DNA of 64,000 nt from Watersipora subatra (GCF_963576615.1 NC_088714.1:47463772-47527771); one strand, 5' to 3'. Counted from the stretch's first letter, positions 32,958-45,340 are shown. Translations and numbers: made by a program. Notes: a model not told the origin generated them from the sequence alone.

Positions 32958-33026
32958 AGGCCGCCAAAAATTCCTAAAAAGTTGGGGCCGGCCAGCCGCC
33001 CCAGAGAATACGGGCCTGATATCAGG

Positions 33027-33637
33027 TGATTGTAAGTGTAAAAAGTTATACGGCGTTGAGCATGTTTTTTAAACATTTCTTAATTCTTGCAAGTTCTATT
33101 TAGAGTGTTTGTAACTAAGCACCAGTAACTACTTTCTTTATAATTGTAAGGCTACCTTTCATACCATGCAGAGAGCAAATCACATAACATTTCTCATACT
33201 CAACTCCAACAGCTCCTTAGATTGTTGCTCTGGTACAGTTGGAATGATGTCATACATTTAATATCTGCGGATAGTTGTAGTTCTAACTAGTCACAGCCTT
33301 GAAAGTTCTAAAAGGTAATCATTTACTGAAGAAGTAGTCTTCAAGTGTCAGCTTTTTCTTTTCATTTAATAAGAATAAGATTAAGTTTTTGATATCGCTG
33401 GGTTCAAGAATAGAATAATAGTTTCATTATGTACATAAGGTAGCCTTCTATAGGCTGCATTTTCAGATCTACCTCATAGGTTATGGAATTGCTGAAGGCC
33501 TCGCAATCTGCTTGGAAATATTACGAATCAATTTTTGCTGATAATAAACCAGTTGCAGACATTTGTTGAATGTTTGACAACAACAGTGTTAATATTACTC
33601 CAGATAGTAGCTTTCCGTTGTCAAATAAATTCTGCTG
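33027..33637. other. Intergenic, nothing recognised
   Basis: Short unassigned stretch between two transposon clusters. Confidence 0.35.
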
Positions 33638-33646
33638 GGTTCAAGG

Positions 33647-36037
33647 TAGCCTGTCTTGACAAACTGTTGTTTTTGCAGAGTTCTCCCCCGTTGAGCGGGC
33701 GGGCGAGCAACAACAGCTTGTCACAAGACGTACTGCAGCTGGTGCATCAGCTGCACTTATAGGGAGTTGTTCTCTTCCGTCTATGCGGCGAAGTTGCGAT
33801 GTTATGTCGGTCGCTCCATTGGTAATCATAACGGATTTCGTGCAAAGATTTATGTAGAAAAAATAAGATAAGAACGTTTAACTAGCGACCCGTCTCAGCA
33901 GTAAACTTTAGTAGAATTTGAGAACCTAGGCAACAACAGCGACTAAACATGTTGTTATTTGTGCGCTCAGTCAAGTCAAACCAATTAATGGCATTCGCCC
34001 CATAATGGGGCATTAGAGCGATATCTTTATTAGGTAACGAGTAGATTACTCTTAGTCTGAGCTTCTTCCTTCCTATTCTTTCTTTCTATTTTATCTCAAC
34101 TTTCTCCTCTTTTTTCTTTTTTTTATTGTGTTTTTTCAAGTTTGGTTGGGGCAATGTTGTTGTTAAAGTGGAGGGTAGGGATTAAGGGGGGCAAGAACTT
34201 TTAATAAATATTGAAGGCTCTTAGTAGGGTTGCGCAAAAAAAGAAAAGGAAAAAAGGGGGCTAGCTGTTAAGGGTTCACACAAAAAGGAGTGTTTTTAAC
34301 ATTGGTGTTGATTGCACCTTTAGTGCTTTTGTGACATGCATTGTGTAAGTGGGCATTTAAGAAAAAATGGTTTGGTATTGCAATTTCTTCCCTTGTTATT
34401 CGGTTTTTTAGATTTTGGTCGGCCGTTTTCCGACGCTCTGCAAGTGTGGCCCATGACCACTCAGACATGATGTCAGAAATCCTCTCATTTTTTTAAACTT
34501 AAACACACACCTAAAAGCTTTTCTGTTCACAAACTCGAGGGAGTCTATGTGCTTGGATAAATTTGGAGACCAGACGGTGGATGAATATTCAAGAACTGGG
34601 CGGCAGATGCTTTTGAAAGAAAGGGTTTTTGTTTTGGGTGAGCAACTTTTGAGGGACCTCATGAGCATGTAGAGTGTGGATAAAGATTTGGTTATAGTCT
34701 TTTCTATGTGAAGGTTAAAGTTGAGTTTATTGTCTATAATGACTCTGAGGTATTTAAAGTGATTGACATAAGTTAGTTGTTGGTCTTTTGTGAGATATTT
34801 GTGAAAAAAGGGGATCTCACGACACCTAAAAAAAGAAGTTGTCTCACATTTTGTGATGTTAAACTCCATCTACCATTTATCAGCCCAGTCTATGAGCAAG
34901 TTAAGATCCGCTTGAAGATTTGCACAGTCGCTGGCTGACTCAATCTGGGAATACAAGAGAGCATCATCCGTTTCCTGTGGGACACTTTGTCAAAGGCCTT
35001 AGAAAAATCAAGGATAATGGCATCAGTTTGGATTCCAGTATCAAATGATTCAATGAGTTCATGAGTTGTGAGTATTAACTGACTTTCGCAGCTTCTCCTC
35101 GAACGGAAACCATGTTGGCAGTCATGGCAAAAATCAATGGAGTCTAAAAAGTTGTGGATGGAGTGTGCGACTATGTGTTCTGTGGTTTTTAAAAGTACAC
35201 ATGTCAGAGAGATTGGACGATAGTTAGTTGGCAGGAGCCTGCTTGCTACCTTTATTTTTAAAAATGGGTATGACAGTAGCCGTTTTCCAATCCTTAGGGA
35301 CAGTATGGCTGGATAAAGAGTGTTGCATTATCTTGGTAAAAGTGGGTGCAATATAGGAGGCTAGGTGTTTCAGCAACGAGGTGCTCAGTTCATCTGGGCC
35401 AGCGGCCTTAGAAGGGCTAAGTTGTTTTAAAAGTTTTAAGACACCATCGTTGGAAACAGTTATTGCCTTGGTCTTCTTTTTGGTAGAGTTTGCTACAGTT
35501 TCGTTTGTTGGGGGAATGGGATAAGCACTATTATCAACTGTGAAAATGGAAGAAAAAGTGTCAGCAAAAGTATTGGCTATGTTATCAGACGGCTTGCCAG
35601 TGTTGTCGTGCAAGGTTTTGACTGGGTTACGGGATCCTCTTTTTGAATATATGAATTTAAAAAGTGGTTTATTGTTGCCTTCCGTCAGTTTCAGTCAGTT
35701 TTATTTCTATTTTTGTATCATTCAGTTTTTTGTTCTTATTGATTTTATTTCCAATTTATTTCATTCTTAAGTTTAAATAAAGTTTACAACAGAGACTGGT
35801 CTTTGGTTAAACGTTGTAATCTTATTTTTTCTACATAAATTCTTGCGTGAAATCCGTTATGATTACCAATGGAGCGACCGACATAACATCGCAGCCAAGC
35901 CGCGTAGACCGACGAGAACAACTCCCTATAAGTGCAGCTGATGCATCAGGTGCAGTACGTCTTGTGACAAGCTGTTGTTGCTCGCCGCTCGACGGGGGAA
36001 CAACTACGCAAAAACAACAGCTTGTCAAGACAGGCTA
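33647..36037. mobile_element. 2.4-kb element with 230-bp TIRs and 9-bp duplication, holding a LINE RT
   Basis: Long inverted repeats (33647-about 33880 and 35808-36037) start TAGCCTGTCTTGACAA. A 9-bp duplication GGTTCAAGG flanks them (33638-33646, 36038-36046). The interior contains a minus-strand LINE RT pseudogene and no DNA transposase. Long TIRs with 9-bp duplications resemble Mutator-type elements; the LINE may have inserted into the element or been captured. Confidence 0.8.
34268..35690 (-). pseudogene. Non-LTR retrotransposon reverse transcriptase, degraded
   Basis: Minus-strand blocks in order: LSPSKAAGPDELSTSLLKHL and VPKDWKTATVIPIFKNKGSK, then NYRPISLTCVLLK, QHGFRSRRSC, ILDFSKAFDKVSHR, a gap, DDALLYSQIESA, MEFNITKCE, FKYLRVIIDNKLNFNLHI and RPVLEYSSTVWSP. 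These are the RT fingers, palm and thumb of a LINE ORF2. A short insertion breaks NYRPI, and a deletion removes the sequence between FDKV and the DD of the catalytic FADD box. The 5' endonuclease is missing. Confidence 0.85.
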
Positions 36038-36046
36038 GGTTCAAGG

Positions 36047-37635
36047 CAACCGGTATTCAGATAAGTAACACATTGTCAGATGCCTGTAAGCTATTCATTA
36101 GTTGTTTATACATGTTAACTATAGTTGCAGATCTGCTCCTTCTGAGTAAGATACATGTGAAAGTTCTGGGTCAGACAAATATTATCTATCCTCCAAAATG
36201 AAAAGGAATTCCTGAGGCACAATAATGCTACATATGCCAAATACTGGTTTTATTTCCTAAGTTATCAAAAAACATCAGATAAGCTAGTCATTAACTAATT
36301 AAGCCTTGCACAGATTCCTATGTTCCTAGAAACCTGTGCAACGTTTGATTAGTTTATGGCTAGCATTGGCTCTGACTGTTGTGTGCTAATTAATTTTCTT
36401 TTTGAAGACAACATTTATTTGAGTCACTACAACATTTATAGACCTTTATAATCAGTAATATAAAAATTCACTACATGCTGTACCGTTAGCTATGTCTACT
36501 ACTTTTACATATATGGATAGCCAGGTTGACATTTAGTGATTTCTAATCGTGTCTCAATAGTTGCAAAGCCTGCAATTTGTTTTAGGGTTCAAAACAAAAT
36601 TTTTGAGACATGTTCCTTTTAACAAGCAAGTTTTACAGGCAACAAAGCTCAGAGGAAGGTATTAGTCTATAAACTTGACGCAAACTAGTGATGTAATTAG
36701 TTTGGTTGAAATAGCAGTTTTATGTATACCCCTGTGGTTGTCCTTGCTAAAGCAATTTAGTTGTTATTATCTTGTACCAATCTTACCTGTTAGTCTTCCA
36801 TCTCTAGCTTCCACTCAATATAGCCGTAAGTTCGTTTGCACTTGATGTTTTTAGTTTTGTTCCAGTTTACTTCTGAGAATATTCTGAACAATACTTTTGG
36901 CTTTGTCAAGTTTTGGTTACATGTATTATGTTTCAGCCATTTTTAATAGTTCCTCCTCTCTATCATCTACTCAACATAGTTGTAAGTATTTTAATATTTC
37001 ATTGTCTACTTTAAGTAAATTGAGAGTATGTTAGCTAAAAACAAATGAATTTGTCAATACCCATGCATGAAAAAAATTATAAAAAAGTTGCGGGTTTCAC
37101 TTGACTTGATTTGCAATTTTGTTTCACTGATAGTAAAGTGCAGACAGCAAGAATGTTGTTCCAAATAGTATACGTGAAGCCCTACAGTGATACCTGCCAC
37201 CATAACTGTTGTAGACACCAAAAGTGAGGATACCGAGTTCGCTACTGCTATTTATAGATTGTGCCCAACGTGGCTGACTTATGTACAAAGGGACTAATAA
37301 GAAAGTCAGCGTACGATTTTGACCAAAATTAGAACTTCTTTTCTACATGTTATCCATGTTCGATTCATTTCTGAGTAGATCCGTCTTTCATTCATTTCTG
37401 AGTAGAAGTGCGCCACAATATCACCATGGTCAGTAAGCTCATCATTTCAGCTGCAGTGATAAAAAGTGTATAAAAAGTAAGTGATAAGAAGCATATACTA
37501 CATATGTTATATCAGCATATGTCTAGGATCTAATCAAGCTTTATCCATGTGTTGATCATTCTATGTCTGACCTGGCCATGATTTATATGAATATTAATAT
37601 GTTAATATATTAATATGAACTCTAATATGTACTCT
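36047..37635. other. Intergenic, nothing recognised
   Basis: No supportable exon or repeat. Confidence 0.35.
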
Positions 37636-38000
37636 ATGAATATTTTAAACTAAACATTCTAATCTGAGCATTGGACAGTTAATGCTTGTGGTTTTTAACA
37701 CTTGATTTGTGTTTATGTTAAAATAATTAAATTATTTCTATTAATAACTTAAGGTACTATATAAATATGAATATTTTAAACTAATCATTTTAATCTGAAC
37801 AGTGGACAGTTGATGCTTGTGGTTTTTAACACTTACATTTTAATTTTGGTTTTATGCTCAAATAATTAAATGATTTCTATTAATAGTTTAAGGTACTATA
37901 TAATTATGAATATTTTAAATTAAACATTCTAATCTGAGCAGTGACAGTTAATGTTTGTGGTTTTTAACATTTGATTTACATTTTATACTCATATAATAGA
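37636..38000. repeat. Tandem repeat, about 131-139 bp unit, 2.7 copies
   Basis: The marker GAATATTTTAAA recurs at about 37638, 37769 and 37908, each followed by CATT.TAATCTGA.CAGT and TGTGGTTTTTAACA. Confidence 0.85.
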
Positions 38001-38545
38001 ATCAACTGAATCAAAGTAAACACAGTGCTTTAAGATTTTGTTGTACTGAATCAGGCGTTAGGAACCTTTTTGACTGAGAGCCAAAAACCCACATTTCAAA
38101 ATTTACTTCTAGTATAGCCACATGTATATTTTGAATCTTGAAAACATAAAAGGGAAAAAAGACCAAGTATGTTTGAGCAATTTTAGTGTAAGCCTAAACG
38201 TATAAAAAAACTATGTATTTTGAACAACACTGTTATAACAAAGATATTATGAAAAATAATTCTTACTATTAATGCAACTTTTTATGCTGCATGCTTTTGC
38301 TGATAGCTCTGTAGTCCGATTAATATGCAGTGAGGTTCAGCTTTATGCAGGCATTTAGGTTTCCATCTGTTAAACGTGCCTGCAGGTTCGTCTTAATGTT
38401 CTTCACGTGTTAGAATGACTGCTCGCATGCATATGTACAGCCAATCAAGATCAAAACGGCAAGACTCCTATGCTGCAGTGTTTTGTATGTTACAGGTAGC
38501 GTATTCCATGTTTCGACAATCAGCTGGTCTGCGTGGGGAGGTTTT

Positions 38546-39248
38546 TCATGTCTGTCCATTTGTGTTCACTTGCCAGCTCTGCTTGAATATATATGCAAGT
38601 CTTTCCAAATCTTCATTCAGTGACTTGAGCTTATTTACTACCCACATGTCTGAGGCCTTGAGATCTGCAACTTCTATTTCAAAATCTCTGACGGAGACAG
38701 CTGGTATGAGACTCAGGTTTACTTTTTTCACTGTTCACTCCTGTCGATGAGTTATGATTTTGCAAAGATTAGTTTGCTCACAAGTTTCCAATGGGTGCTT
38801 TGAATGGCTGCAGAAGGCTAGATGTGAAATTAGCGAGCTGCTGAAGATCATGATGTGGAGCAGAGGAATTGACCGTGTATGCATCTTTAAATTATTTAAC
38901 TTTTCCAAATTTCAGTAAATGGTTAGTCTCAATATTCACAATGAACGTTTCTAGCTTACTTTCAATTTCAAAAATGACTTGTTGAAGAGATGAAAACGTA
39001 TTTCCAATGCCTTGCATTTTTGCATTGAGTTGGTTCAGGTGTCTCGTCATTGCTATGAAATAATAAAACTTAAGGAGCCATTCGGTGTTCGCTAGCTCAG
39101 GATGTTTGATGTCTTTCATTTTAAGAAAAGTCCGGATTTCACCTAGGCAAAATGCAGAATGGCTAAACACCTTTTCTCTTGATAGCCAACGAACATTAGT
39201 GTGCATAACCAGACCGGGATAATTAAACTCTATTTCATTCAACAGCAC
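38546..39248 (-). pseudogene. hAT transposase, C-terminal half
   Basis: Reads LLNEIEFNYPGLVMHTNVRW, then LSREKVFS, LGEIRTFLKMK and LNQLNAKMQGIGN. After a break (38731-38546) it reads FEIEVADLKASDMW and SLNEDLERL. These are the RNase H-like insertion and dimerisation segments of GTF2IRD2/ZBED-type hAT transposases. It should follow the 39457-40400 segment on the same strand but is inverted in front of it. Confidence 0.75.
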
Positions 39249-39456
39249 TTTAACATAATAAAAAAATCGCTGAAATTACAGTAACAATAAATAAAAATAC
39301 CATCTATTTAACAAAAACATATTTTCATTTGCAACTTTTTGATGGGGCGCGGGCAGCAAAGAGTTTCTAGTGCTTTCTGTACTCCGCTCTGTGCAGGCCG
39401 CACAGAAACTGCACAATCCATTTTTAGATCAAAAAGTAAACCCTTCAAACAAAAAG

Positions 39457-40400
39457 ATGGCTAAAAGCAAAAAAGCACGAAGATTATAGGACATTTCAAC
39501 AAGAATGGACAGAAGAATTTGGTTTTATGAACAGAGCAAGTTCTGCAGTGTGTCTAATATGCAATGATAAAATTGCGTCAATAAAATGGGCAACTATGAA
39601 GTGACACTTCGATTCGTGCCATGCCACATTTGCAGCAAAATATCCAACGGGAGACAGTAAAAAGGCTTGCCAAAAGCTTCTGTCTAGATTACAAGCTAGC
39701 CAGCAGCAGCTCCTTGGATGGGCTAAATGAGGTGACTTTAATTCCTCTAGCTTTGCCGGTTCTTTAGCAATTGTGAGGAGTGGGAAGCCACTTACGGATG
39801 GCAAATATGCCAAATCATTCAATTCATGCAAGGCTCATGAACTTTTTGACAACTTTAAAGATAAAGACATATTAATAAAGCAGACTAAAGACATGCTTGT
39901 GTCAGCAAGAACTGTACAAGACCGTGCCATTATGATGGAAAACAGGTGGAGAAACAACAAATGAACGACATAAATGCAGCAAAATATTTGTCCCTCGCTT
40001 TTGATGAATCAACAGATGTCAGTCATTTATCTCAGTTCAGCATTAAGGCGCAGTACGTTGCAGATGACACACTGTGCAAAGAAAGTTTGTCTGTCCTGCC
40101 TCTAAAAAACAACGAAAGAAGAAGATTTATTCAAGTCTTTCATGGAGTTTGCAAAAGAAAAAACCTATTAATGGGAAAACTTGTTTCTGTATTACCGATG
40201 GTGTTCCTTGCATGGTGAGGAAAAACGGAGGATTAATAGTCCTTCTTTGTGAGCAAGACAACAGACCCATTCTCAGCTTCCTCTACATTCCCCACTAGGA
40301 AGCACTTTGTGCACAGGCGTATGACAATCAGCTCGATGAAGTTATGTCGCTTATCATTGGGGTGGTCAACTTTATTGATGCCCACCCGAATGAAAATATT
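39457..40400 (+). pseudogene. hAT transposase, N-terminal half
   Basis: The ATG at 39457 gives MAKSKKARR, then after a frameshift TFQQEWTEEFGF, SAVCLICND (BED-like CX2C) and HFDSCHATFAAKYP. It continues through stops to YLSLAFDESTDVSHLSQFSI, KNLLMGKLV, and CMV.KN and LCAQAYDNQLDEVMSLII remnants. This is the N-terminal zinc finger and first catalytic Asp region (DESTD) of a Charlie-type hAT transposase. Several stops and frameshifts show it is dead. Confidence 0.8.
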
Positions 40401-40546
40401 ATCGCCAGTTTTAAATTAACGCCAGTTTTAATTTAATTAACAGCAAAATTATGGATTTTCTACTGGTTTATCAAAGATCCAGATACAATCATCAAAAGAG
40501 CCACACATGGCTCAAGAGCCATAAGTTCATGACCCTATTACTAAAT

Positions 40547-42393
40547 ATTTAATAAATATGCATTAGTAAACTATTTTTCTTTCTTCAGTGAATGCTTGGG
40601 AAGTAGCCATTTGATGTGGAGTTGTCTCGTAATGCATGTAGAGAAAATGATATTGGTTGCACAAATTACTTGATTTTTTTATTAGGCTAAATGGTTGCCG
40701 AGTTTGAGCCTGAAAAGATGTAAGTAAATGTGTTGCTCACGATTTGAGTATTTCAGTTGATCAGTTAGCGTCAATTGTAATAAAACCTTGAAACATGATT
40801 TATAATTTTTTTATGTAGGCCTATATGCTACTTTATTGGCAATAAGCTTTATTCAAATAGAAATCTTTTGGAAATTATGGCATACAAGAATCATAAAACC
40901 AAGCAAAAAAATAAATAATTCCAGCAGCCAATATAATCAAGCAAATGGTTTGACAAATAGCATTTAAAATACCCTTCTCTGCTTAGAGAACGGATATTAG
41001 GTAAAAAATTGTTTATGCAGGTAGCAATGATATCAATATAAATAATTGTTATAGAAGGTATAAAAATTGTTCATATCATGTAAGCTGAAATTAGTGGAAA
41101 ACTTGTATCATGTAAAAAAGGACACAAACCTAATACTAACGAGATTATCATCAGCTAATCTATGCCCACAGAACAAAATCTAGTCATGATAGTTTCCCAA
41201 TCAATTGAATAAATAGAAGATGAAAAAAAATTTAATATTTCAGAGGCCATTTTAATTTTACTAAATTATAAGTTGTCCTTACAGCCATAGATAATTAGTT
41301 GGAGTCAAACCACATCCATACTAAATGTGACTACACAGACATTCTATTAACATTGATAGTTAGTAATCAGGCTTAAAAATAGGCATAAAATAAGTAAGAA
41401 AAATACCATGATTTAAAGATAAGAATTTATAGAGATAAGAAAAATAAGATGAATAAAAATTAAAAGAATGCCCACGACAGAAACTCTGTTTCTTTTGATG
41501 TTTAAGCGTGTGGTGCAAGATGAATGTAGAAATATATATACATGGGTAAGATAACTTACAATGAACTTTTAACCTAATTATTCAAGTTTAAACAATCACT
41601 ACTATAATGAAAATAAACATAGCCAGTGACTATATATTGACCAATTTCACCCCATTATAGCATTTTATCAGTTAGTTGTCTACTCCTTACAAAGTGGGCA
41701 TCTTGGGTAATTTTAAAATGACTAGCAGCTTTGCTATCACATAGTAAAAGTGACTGAGGCATTTTCATCAATAATGAAGAAGAGCAGCATTGCCTGTTTG
41801 GTTGATGGTAATAATATACATTTATAATTTGCTAGTTCGCTTTTGTTGAAATAATTCTACACTAACTCATAAAGAATATATTTGTAATGATTAGTGTTGA
41901 AAGAGCGAGCAATGCATTTATGCGTGAGGAGCAAAACATGCATTTCTTATTTTATCTAGTTTGACCTAGTTGGTCGCTTTAATGGAACGATTCTATGCAG
42001 AGCGCAGTCAGTCCAAAATGCAAATTGAGGCACTTTTCAGTTATTGACAAAGTTTCTGCCTAAACTGGTTGTTCTGTTATAGGAATTCTATATAAATCCA
42101 AAGCAAAAAGATTTTTTATCGAAAATGAACTATGTTTCAATTATAAAACACCAGCAACATAACCCCTATTATATTGGTTATGCATATGTGTAAACTTGCT
42201 GTAAGTACCAATGACAAAGGAGCAACTCAGTTGTGTGAGCATATACTTTATTTCTATGAGGAACCTCACTTACCCAAGTTGTGTACAGACCAAACTAAAG
42301 ATATGAACTGCTTCTAACAGAATTGAGCTGGTTATTTATTAAAGCGTATCAAGACGATTCCAGAAATAAGGAGCCTGTTTCTATAGAGCTCAT
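40547..42393. other. Intergenic, nothing recognised
   Basis: AT-rich, no supportable exon or repeat family. Confidence 0.35.
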
Positions 42394-42850
42394 CGTGTAG
42401 CTTGTTATGTATCTTATCGTCAAACTGTCATGTAGCTTATCAGCAAGCTGTCATGTAGCTTTTCAGCAAGCTGTCATGTAGCTTATCAGCAAGCTGTCAT
42501 GTAGCTTATCAGAAAGCTGTCATGTAGCTTATCAGAGAGCTGGCATGTAGCTTATCAGCAAGCTGTCATGTAGCTTATCAGCAAGCTGTCATGTAGCTTA
42601 TCAGCAAGCTGTCATGTAGCTTATCAGCAAGCTGTCACATAGCTTATCAGCAAGCTGTCACGTAGCTTATCAGCAAGCTGCCACGTAGCTTATCAGCAAG
42701 CTGTCACGTAGCTTATCAGCAAGCTGCCACGTAGCTTATCAGCAAGCTGTCACGTAGCTTATCAGCAAGCTGTCTGGTAGCTTATCAGCAAGCTGTCATG
42801 TAGCTTACCAGCAAGCTGTCATGTAGCTTATCAGCAAGCTGTCATGTAGC
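42394..42850. repeat. 23-bp minisatellite, about 20 copies
   Basis: Tandem unit AGCTTATCAGCAAGCTGTCATGT with few variants (CATGT/CACGT/CACAT). The unit contains the inverted pair AGCTT...AAGCT, so each copy could form a small hairpin. There is no spacer between units. Confidence 0.95.
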
Positions 42851-44143
42851 CAGCCAAGTGGTGTGTTGCATAATTTATATACATGTATATGAGGAGACTG
42901 GTAAATATGTTCAATATATAGATAATATACAGGCAAATATTTCAAAACATATAATATATGTTTTAATTTTGCTGATTGGAAAACGTTTCCAAAATTAGTG
43001 CGCAAGTGGTTATGCATATAAAGCATACATCACCTTATAATACTCTAACCTCCCACTAGTAATAATTACTTATTTATGTTCTATATTCTCAAAGTACCAT
43101 TCGTAGGTGATAAATCCAAACTTGCATAATAATATATTTTATTCATTTTAGGTCATCACCAAGACATGACACAGAGTCACTAACAAAATTTACATACAGA
43201 AGCAGCATTGGAGAGATCTTCGCTTCTTATTTTTCTGTTTTTTTCATATGGGACAACTACAGTTTCGACTTCAGTCTCTTAGAGCCATTTTGTGACTGTG
43301 AACACAACTGCCTTCTTAGGGCTCAGTCTTTACAATGATGAGCACATATAGTTTTTTATTTATACAGTTATACAATTTCTACTCTACATAACCCATATTT
43401 ATATATTCTTACAATTTCTACTCTACATGACCCATATTTATATATTATTACAATTTCTACTCTACATGACCCATTTTTCTCAAACCACTTCCTGACATTC
43501 AACTAAAGTGTTTTTGCGCATAATCTAATAAAGGATGAACACTTAAGCTTTAAAACTTTAGATGAACGCTAAACATCAAAGTTTTACACACTTTGTACAC
43601 GAGCGAACCCTAATAGTGTATAGTTAGGAAGATTAGAATCAGGGTTTGCTAGATAAATAGATAATAGAGCTTTTTAGTAGAACAGTGAATAGATGCTCTT
43701 AAGTTAATTGCAAAGCTCAGTGCAGAAAACTTGTGCTTCATGTGCCATTTTCTTTCTCAGCATAACATGAGAGTAATAAAATAAATTTAAAGACAATAAA
43801 ATCTAAATTTTTTTGGAAAACATAAGTTTTTAGTATAAAAACAATGTTAAAAGCAAACATAAACACGTGTATCAACTACATGTATATAATAAAGTTAGAG
43901 CTTGTATATGTTTTTGTGTCACAGTTGTCAGCCTGGCTTTATCTGAAGTCAAACCGGAAGCTAGGTTATAGTTGTCAGTCATTTTTGCATGGGCACTTAT
44001 CGATATTTTTCTATTACAACAATTATGGTGATGGGTCTTGGTGTTCGTCATAAATTCTAATATCATCGATCTTCAGTCTTGTAAAGGATAGGCCAGAACA
44101 AATTTGCAGATTCTAACTATTGACCAACTTGGCTTGACCATTT
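42851..44143. other. Intergenic with a short tandem repeat
   Basis: No gene recognised. It contains the 39-bp tandem repeat listed at 43372-43477; the rest is unassigned. Confidence 0.35.
43372..43477. repeat. 39-bp tandem repeat, 2.7 copies
   Basis: ACAATTTCTACTCTACAT begins at 43372, 43411 and 43450, an exact 39-bp period. Confidence 0.9.
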
Positions 44144-44275
44144 GTACATGAGGAGACAATTGACAAGGTTGTCTCCTCATGTGCAAGAGGAATTGTCTCC
44201 TCATGTACGCAAGGAGACAACTTGTGTGGCTCACCCTTCTTGCTCGAGTCTTGCAACAAGGGTGAGCCATACAAG
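44144..44275. repeat. Cluster of long hairpins
   Basis: GTACATGAGGAGACAA (44145-44160) can pair with either TTGTCTCCTCATGTGC (44169-44184) or TTGTCTCCTCATGTAC (44193-44208). AAGGAGACAA follows at 44211. A second stem GGCTCACCCTT / AAGGGTGAGCC spans 44228-44268. Confidence 0.85.
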
Positions 44276-44509
44276 TTTTAATTGGGTTTTTGGCTGTAAA
44301 GCGACCAACATTAATTTATTCCATAAATTTATTATTAACTCAATTTTAAGAACAATGCTGAAGTTAATTTTTTCTGTCATTGCACGGTTTTGAAATGCAA
44401 TGTAGCTGATATACTTAATAATACCACTCATTCAACCAACTTTCATACACCATCTTGCAAGTGTATGAATCCATGAATACAGAATCTGCAAAAGCATATC
44501 ATTCCTTTC

Positions 44510-45270
44510 TGGTCAGCTTTGCTATTTTCTTACCAATCTCATCAAACCAGTCTGCATGACATCTGCTTATCCGCTTGAGAATCTGATCTCATGGGCTCGA
44601 TATCGCTGTATCTGTTTATAAGTTCCAGACATCAGATTTGTCTTTAGTTAAATCCATCAAGGAGCCAATGAGCTTACTCCAGCTATTCCCAAAGCTATTT
44701 TAATTGTTCAGATTGCTGAGTTCATAATTGACTGTAGAGCTATGCTTACTTTGTCAGCTTTTGGGCTTTGGACCGAAGATGGTGTGAGAAGAGATCGCTC
44801 TGTGATCAGCCCACCTATTGTCTAACAGTTAGATAGCTTTCGTGATTGCAACTCTCACTTCTTCCGTTTGCTAAAAATCACAAAGGCTATTATGTGCCAG
44901 CGACCTGAGTGAAGATAAGACAAGGTTCTTCAGCTGTTTTTTGTCAGAAAACCCATAGAGGAGCACATAACGACTTACATGTACATCGCTGTTACCTACT
45001 CCATCATTGTTGAGGACATCTTTTTATTTGTCAGCATATCTGCTCATTTGGAATGAGTGCAATCACATCATCGATTTCTGGGTAAAATTTCTCCACATCT
45101 CAGACAAGACATGAGTGTTGGAGCTCATGCTGATATAAGGGTGACTTTTAGATCCTATCCCATTTTGGTTGTAAGGTCAAGGGTCTCTCATTGGTTCACA
45201 CTAGTATTCAAACTTCATGCACCCTGAGATCAAAGACATTTAGTCTGTCTCAAAAAAAGCTTATTTCTCA
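44510..45270 (-). pseudogene. RTE/craniofacial-like LINE endonuclease pseudogene
   Basis: Broken minus-strand frames read ETLDLTTKMG..LKVTLISA.APT, VEKFYPEIDDVIALIPNEQI, NNDGVGNSDVHVSRYVLLYG, then WADHRAISSHTIFGPKPKS, WSKLIGSLMDLT..KSDVWN and RCHADWFDEIGKKIAKL. The order matches the exonuclease/endonuclease domain of LINE ORF2 proteins often annotated as craniofacial development protein 2-like (SAYAPT, DFNAR-region, NG..LL, DHRLV, WFDEN). Many stops; no RT follows. Confidence 0.65.
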
Positions 45271-45340
45271 GTTTTTGCCAGTTGCCTCTTTTCTACGAAC
45301 TTTGTTGTTTACAGAGCAGCAATGTCGGTACATGTATTGG

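Larger units (their letters stand above)
31828..33018. mobile_element. hAT-like outer element of a three-level nest
   Basis: Inverted ends CAGGCCTGTATTC / GAATACGGGCCTG are flanked by an 8-bp duplication ATATCAGG (31820-31827, 33019-33026), diagnostic of a hAT-type insertion. It hosts a pogo-like fragment (32377-32957), which in turn borders a 394-bp TIR element (31974-32367). No transposase. Confidence 0.8.
38052..40538. mobile_element. hAT (Charlie/Zaphod-like) element with rearranged transposase
   Basis: The left end CAGGCGTTAGGAACCTTTTT and the right end (reverse) ATAGGGTCATGAAC have subterminal GAGAGCC and TGGCTCTTGAGCC of Charlie/Zaphod type. The flanks TACTGAAT (38044-38051) and TACTAAAT (40539-40546) are an 8-bp duplication with one mismatch. 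The transposase 3' half (38546-39248) lies on the minus strand and the 5' half (39457-40400) on the plus strand, head to head. Confidence 0.75.

Noticed and set aside
33641-36038. ORFs at both ends (33641-33829 minus, 35847-36038 plus) with matching peptides
   Set aside because: They are the same TIR sequence read from each end; similarity reflects the inverted repeat, not duplicated genes.
42394-42850. CRISPR-like repeat array
   Set aside because: Units are contiguous with no spacers, and the DNA is eukaryotic; it is a minisatellite.
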